DNA from: WHSW01 sp963767475
GTDB lineage: Bacteria > Actinomycetota > Thermoleophilia > Solirubrobacterales > 70-9
DNA length: 64,000 bases
Assembly: GCA_963767475.1 (NCBI GenBank)
Contig: CAVYEI010000003.1
Location: forward strand, 744,001 to 808,000
Reading direction: 5' to 3'
The number at the start of each line of letters is the position of its first letter. Position 1 is the first letter of the stretch. A program made the translations under genes and the position numbers. Below the pieces are notes generated by a model, which was not told where the DNA came from, made no database searches, and was given only the letters and a program-made list of their open reading frames with translations. Of this stretch, positions 61,881 through 64,000 are shown in pieces.

Positions 61881-62678
61881 ATGCCCGGCTGGCTTGCCAC
61901 GCCCAGGGACTGGCTGGGCTCGCTCGGCGACATCGCCCGCTTCTCGAGCCGGATCATGGGCGCCGTCTACTCCGGGCGGGTGCTGAAGTTCTTCGGCGAG
62001 GCGCTGCGCCAAGCCGGGATCCTGATCCTCGGTTCGGCGATCGTGATCTGGGGGCTGACCTTCTTCCTCGGGCTCACCTGCGGGATCGAGGGGGCGTACC
62101 TGAGCCGCGCCAACGGCGCCCCGACGCTGGCCGGCTCCTTCGCCGCCTGGTGTGACCTGCGCGAGGTGATCCCCTACGCCTTCGGCTACATGATGGCCGC
62201 CAAGGTCGGCACCGGAATCGTCGCCGAGCTCGGCGCGATGCGGATCTCCGACGAGGTCGACGCGCTCGAGGTGATGGGCGTCAACCCGATGATCTTCCTC
62301 TGCGCGACGAGGCTGCTCGGGGCCTGGATCACGCTCCCCTTCATCTACCTCGCCGCGATCGGGATCGGCTATCTCGCCTCCTACATCGCCGTCGTCGAGC
62401 AGATCGGCGAGGTCTCATCCGGCGGGTACTTCCTGATCTTCTGGATGTTCCAGAACCCACCAGATCTTGTCTTCAGCCTGATCAAAGCCATGTTCATGGC
62501 GACGGCGATCGTGCTCGTCGGCTGCTACTACGGCTACACCGCCTCCGGCGGGCCGGTCGGTGTGGGCACCGCGACCGCCAAATCGATGGTTCTCAACGTG
62601 GTCCTCGTGCACATCATCGGCATGCTTGGCACACTCGTCTTCTGGGGCGCCAACCCGCGCGCCCCGATCGGAGGATGA
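61881..62678 (+). CDS. MlaE/YrbE-family ABC transporter permease (second of a pair)
   Basis: From ATG 61881 the 265-residue partner has the same fold: VIPYAFGYMMAAKVGTGIVA, ELGAMRISDEVDALEVMGVN (the 'EVDALEVMGVNP' ATPase-contact segment) and LVGCYYGYTASGGPVGVGTA. It corresponds to YrbE1B of Mce loci. The usual mceA-F genes should follow, but in this window the next genes are two small membrane proteins and no MCE domain is found before the DHFR-like gene. Confidence 0.92.
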   Translation: MPGWLATPRDWLGSLGDIARFSSRIMGAVYSGRVLKFFGEALRQAGILILGSAIVIWGLTFFLGLTCGIEGAYLSRANGAPTLAGSFAAWCDLREVIPYAFGYMMAAKVGTGIVAELGAMRISDEVDALEVMGVNPMIFLCATRLLGAWITLPFIYLAAIGIGYLASYIAVVEQIGEVSSGGYFLIFWMFQNPPDLVFSLIKAMFMATAIVLVGCYYGYTASGGPVGVGTATAKSMVLNVVLVHIIGMLGTLVFWGANPRAPIGG

Positions 62679-62889
62679 GATCGAACCTCGATCCGGCAAT
62701 CCAGCGTCGCCCTCCACCCGCTACCTGCTCGGGGCGCTCGCCCTCAGCTCGCTGCTGCTCGGCCCGTTCACCTACCTGATCTACGACGGCGGCTTCGCAC
62801 AGAGCACCGCGGCGATCGTCGGTGGCGGTTTGCTCCTCGTTTTCGCCGTCGGTGTCGCCTGGGCATCGCATCGAAGCGGGCGCCGCTGA
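62676..62889 (+). CDS. small membrane protein (start region uncertain, probable frameshift)
   Basis: A frame ending at TGA 62887-62889 encodes PSTRYLLGALALSSLLLGPF, LIYDGGFAQSTAAIVGGGLL and a second hydrophobic helix, a credible two-helix protein, but it has no ATG, GTG or TTG after hyphothetical overlap with the YrbE stop. ATG 62676 overlaps that stop (ATGA) and is in another frame; deleting one base between about 62690 and 62725 would join them into about 70 residues. The stop overlaps the next gene's start as TGATG, so three genes are coupled. Confidence 0.45.
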
Positions 62890-63320
62890 TGGCGCCGGAG
62901 ACGCAGACCGCGGCGCCGGTGACCCCTTCGATGCAGACCCGGGAGCGAATTGCGGGCTGGTTCGTCCTGATCGCGCTGACGATCGCCTGCACCGTGTTCT
63001 GGGTCGGAGTGCCCGCCGGCTTCCTCTGGGTGCTCGGCGAGCTGACCGACTCGGGCACGACCCACTTCGTCGTCGCCCTGATCGGTGTGCCGATGGCGAT
63101 GGTGATCTACTCGCCGCTTCTGTTCTGGCTCAACGGGCTCTACCTGAGGGTGACCGGCGTGCTCGACCGCTTCGACGAGGCAGAGGAGGAGCCCGAGTGG
63201 CGCCAGCGACTGCGCGGCCCGCTGGAGCCGATCCTGTTCGCCTCCCTCGCGATCGAGCTGACCGCGCTTTGCATCTGGTTCTTCTTCATCGCCGAGCAGC
63301 CGCCGCGGATCATCATCTGA
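62889..63320 (+). CDS. small multi-pass membrane protein of the YrbE cluster
   Basis: The 143-residue protein has four hydrophobic segments (GWFVLIALTIACTVFWVGVP, TTHFVVALIGVPMAMVIYSP, PILFASLAIELTALCIWFFF) and an acidic cytoplasmic loop (RFDEAEEEPEWRQRL). Its ATG overlaps the stop of the preceding small gene (TGATG). I recognise no family, but its place at the end of the permease unit suggests an accessory membrane role in lipid transport. It ends close to the convergent DHFR-like gene. Confidence 0.65.
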   Translation: MAPETQTAAPVTPSMQTRERIAGWFVLIALTIACTVFWVGVPAGFLWVLGELTDSGTTHFVVALIGVPMAMVIYSPLLFWLNGLYLRVTGVLDRFDEAEEEPEWRQRLRGPLEPILFASLAIELTALCIWFFFIAEQPPRIII

Positions 63321-63353
63321 GTCGCGCGCGCCGCGCTCGCGGTTGCGGCCCGG

Positions 63354-63887
63354 TCAGGACGCCGCCTGGTAGGTGAGCAGGACCACTCCGGAGTCGAAGC
63401 GCTTCACCTCGTCGAGCTGCATCCGGACCGTTCCCCTGTCGCCGAGCACGTGCACGTTTCCCTCGCCCCACACGAGCGGGTTGAGGTAGATCTCGTACTC
63501 GTCGATCAGGCCCTTCTCAGCGAGGGCGTAGGCGAACTCGCCGCTCCCGTGCATGAACAGATCTCCGTCGACCTCGTCCTTCAGCTTCGGCACCGCCTCC
63601 TCGAGGTCCCCCTCGATCAGGGTCGCGTTCCATTCGAGATCGCCGGACATGGTGTTCGACCCGACGTACTTCGGTATCGGGTTGACCATGTCCGCCCACT
63701 TGCCCGACTGGCTCGGCCAATATCCCGCCAGGCCCTCGTAGGTCTTGCGGCCCAGCACCAGCCCGGCGGATGCCGCCTGACGCTCGAACGAGTACTCGGC
63801 GTGGTCGCCACCCTCCTGCACCCACTCACCGACCGGGTCGATGACGCCGTCGAGCGTGGCCTGCGTGGTCGCGATCAGCTTTCCCAT
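63354..63887 (-). CDS. dihydrofolate reductase/RibD C-terminal family protein
   Basis: ATG 63887 follows AAGGAGAATCGAG and gives 177 residues. It begins GKLIATTQATLDGVIDPVGE and contains AGLVLGRKTYEGLAGYWPSQ, KYVGSNTMSGDLEWNATLIE, DGDLFMHGSGEFAYALAEKG and LIDEYEIYLNPLVWGEGNVH, all typical of the family. Conserved 'LGRKTYEG' and 'LIDEYxxxxxPLxxGxG' segments support an NADPH-dependent reductase fold. It is only distantly similar to the DHFR-like protein at 35209. The last 113 bases of the window after its start hold no further gene that I can see. Confidence 0.9.
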   Translation of the reverse strand: MGKLIATTQATLDGVIDPVGEWVQEGGDHAEYSFERQAASAGLVLGRKTYEGLAGYWPSQSGKWADMVNPIPKYVGSNTMSGDLEWNATLIEGDLEEAVPKLKDEVDGDLFMHGSGEFAYALAEKGLIDEYEIYLNPLVWGEGNVHVLGDRGTVRMQLDEVKRFDSGVVLLTYQAAS

Positions 63888-64000
63888 CTCGATTCTCCTT
63901 TGGTCGCGGAAGCTCCCTCTGAGTCCTCGACCTTTCCCGTTTTCGCCGGCTTTCATGCCCCAGCGCTCAGATGAATTTCGGCCGCGACCGTGGTCGTTAC

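Overview
The window is GC-rich bacterial chromosome with tightly packed genes, many GTG and TTG starts, frequent 4-base stop/start overlaps (ATGA, GTGA) and several promoters whose -10 box lies only 7-11 bases from the start codon, which implies leaderless mRNAs. Together with many Ala/Gly-rich exported proteins, a YrbE/MlaE permease pair of the Mce type, a Flp pilin and a collagen-like surface protein, this suggests an actinobacterium, most likely a member of Thermoleophilia (Solirubrobacter/Conexibacter-like). The lineage is an inference; no rRNA or universal marker gene is present. I see no CRISPR array, insertion sequence or prophage.

Layout. 1-8.1 kb: a partial YCII protein, a TfoX-like protein, several exported proteins (one TolB-like propeller), a GNAT acetyltransferase, a membrane protein and a PfkB sugar kinase. 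8.2-9.3 kb: tRNA-Gly(CCC) and two cytochrome-c-maturation-like genes (TlpA/CcmG and CcmH). 9.4-13.2 kb: exported proteins and a sigma factor fused to a putative anti-sigma zinc finger and membrane anchor, coupled to a 619-residue exported protein. 13.5-16.4 kb: a Phd/RelE-type toxin-antitoxin pair with a palindromic operator, an AAA-type ATPase, and a Tat-exported tail-collar protein coupled to a second collar protein. 16.4-24.5 kb: an SDR reductase, a collagen-like protein, an 810-residue multi-pass protein and more exported or small proteins. 24.5-28.3 kb: housekeeping run rph-rdgB-CDF transporter, then a diguanylate cyclase. 28.3-31.2 kb: MFS exporter/MarR and TetR/VOC pairs with palindromic operators. 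31.2-36.3 kb: lone Flp pilin, exported protein, cNMP-binding protein, Kup potassium transporter, DHFR-like reductase and lipoprotein. 36.4-43 kb: a large subtilase and a very long coiled-coil protein ending in a helix-hairpin-helix. 43-52.5 kb: deacetylase, L-aspartate oxidase, hydantoinase A/B subunits, DUF1802, DUF1152 and an AlgJ/AlgX-like protein. 52.5-64 kb: UvrA paralogue/MarR pair, P450, degenerate metallopeptidase-like protein, multi-pass protein, DUF2007 and JAMM proteins, GntR regulator, YrbE pair and a second DHFR-like reductase.

Two patterns stand out. First, three dispersed paralogues (about 6, 7.5 and 32 kb) share a beta-sandwich-like N-terminus, a Ca-binding-like Asp-rich motif, a two-cysteine module and a polybasic C-terminal tail, which looks like a lineage-specific surface protein family. 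Second, at least five genes, probably seven, are each interrupted by one frameshift, and in six of the seven the span is one base too long. Base-calling error in the assembly is the simplest explanation, and it must be excluded before any of these is called a pseudogene or a case of programmed frameshifting.
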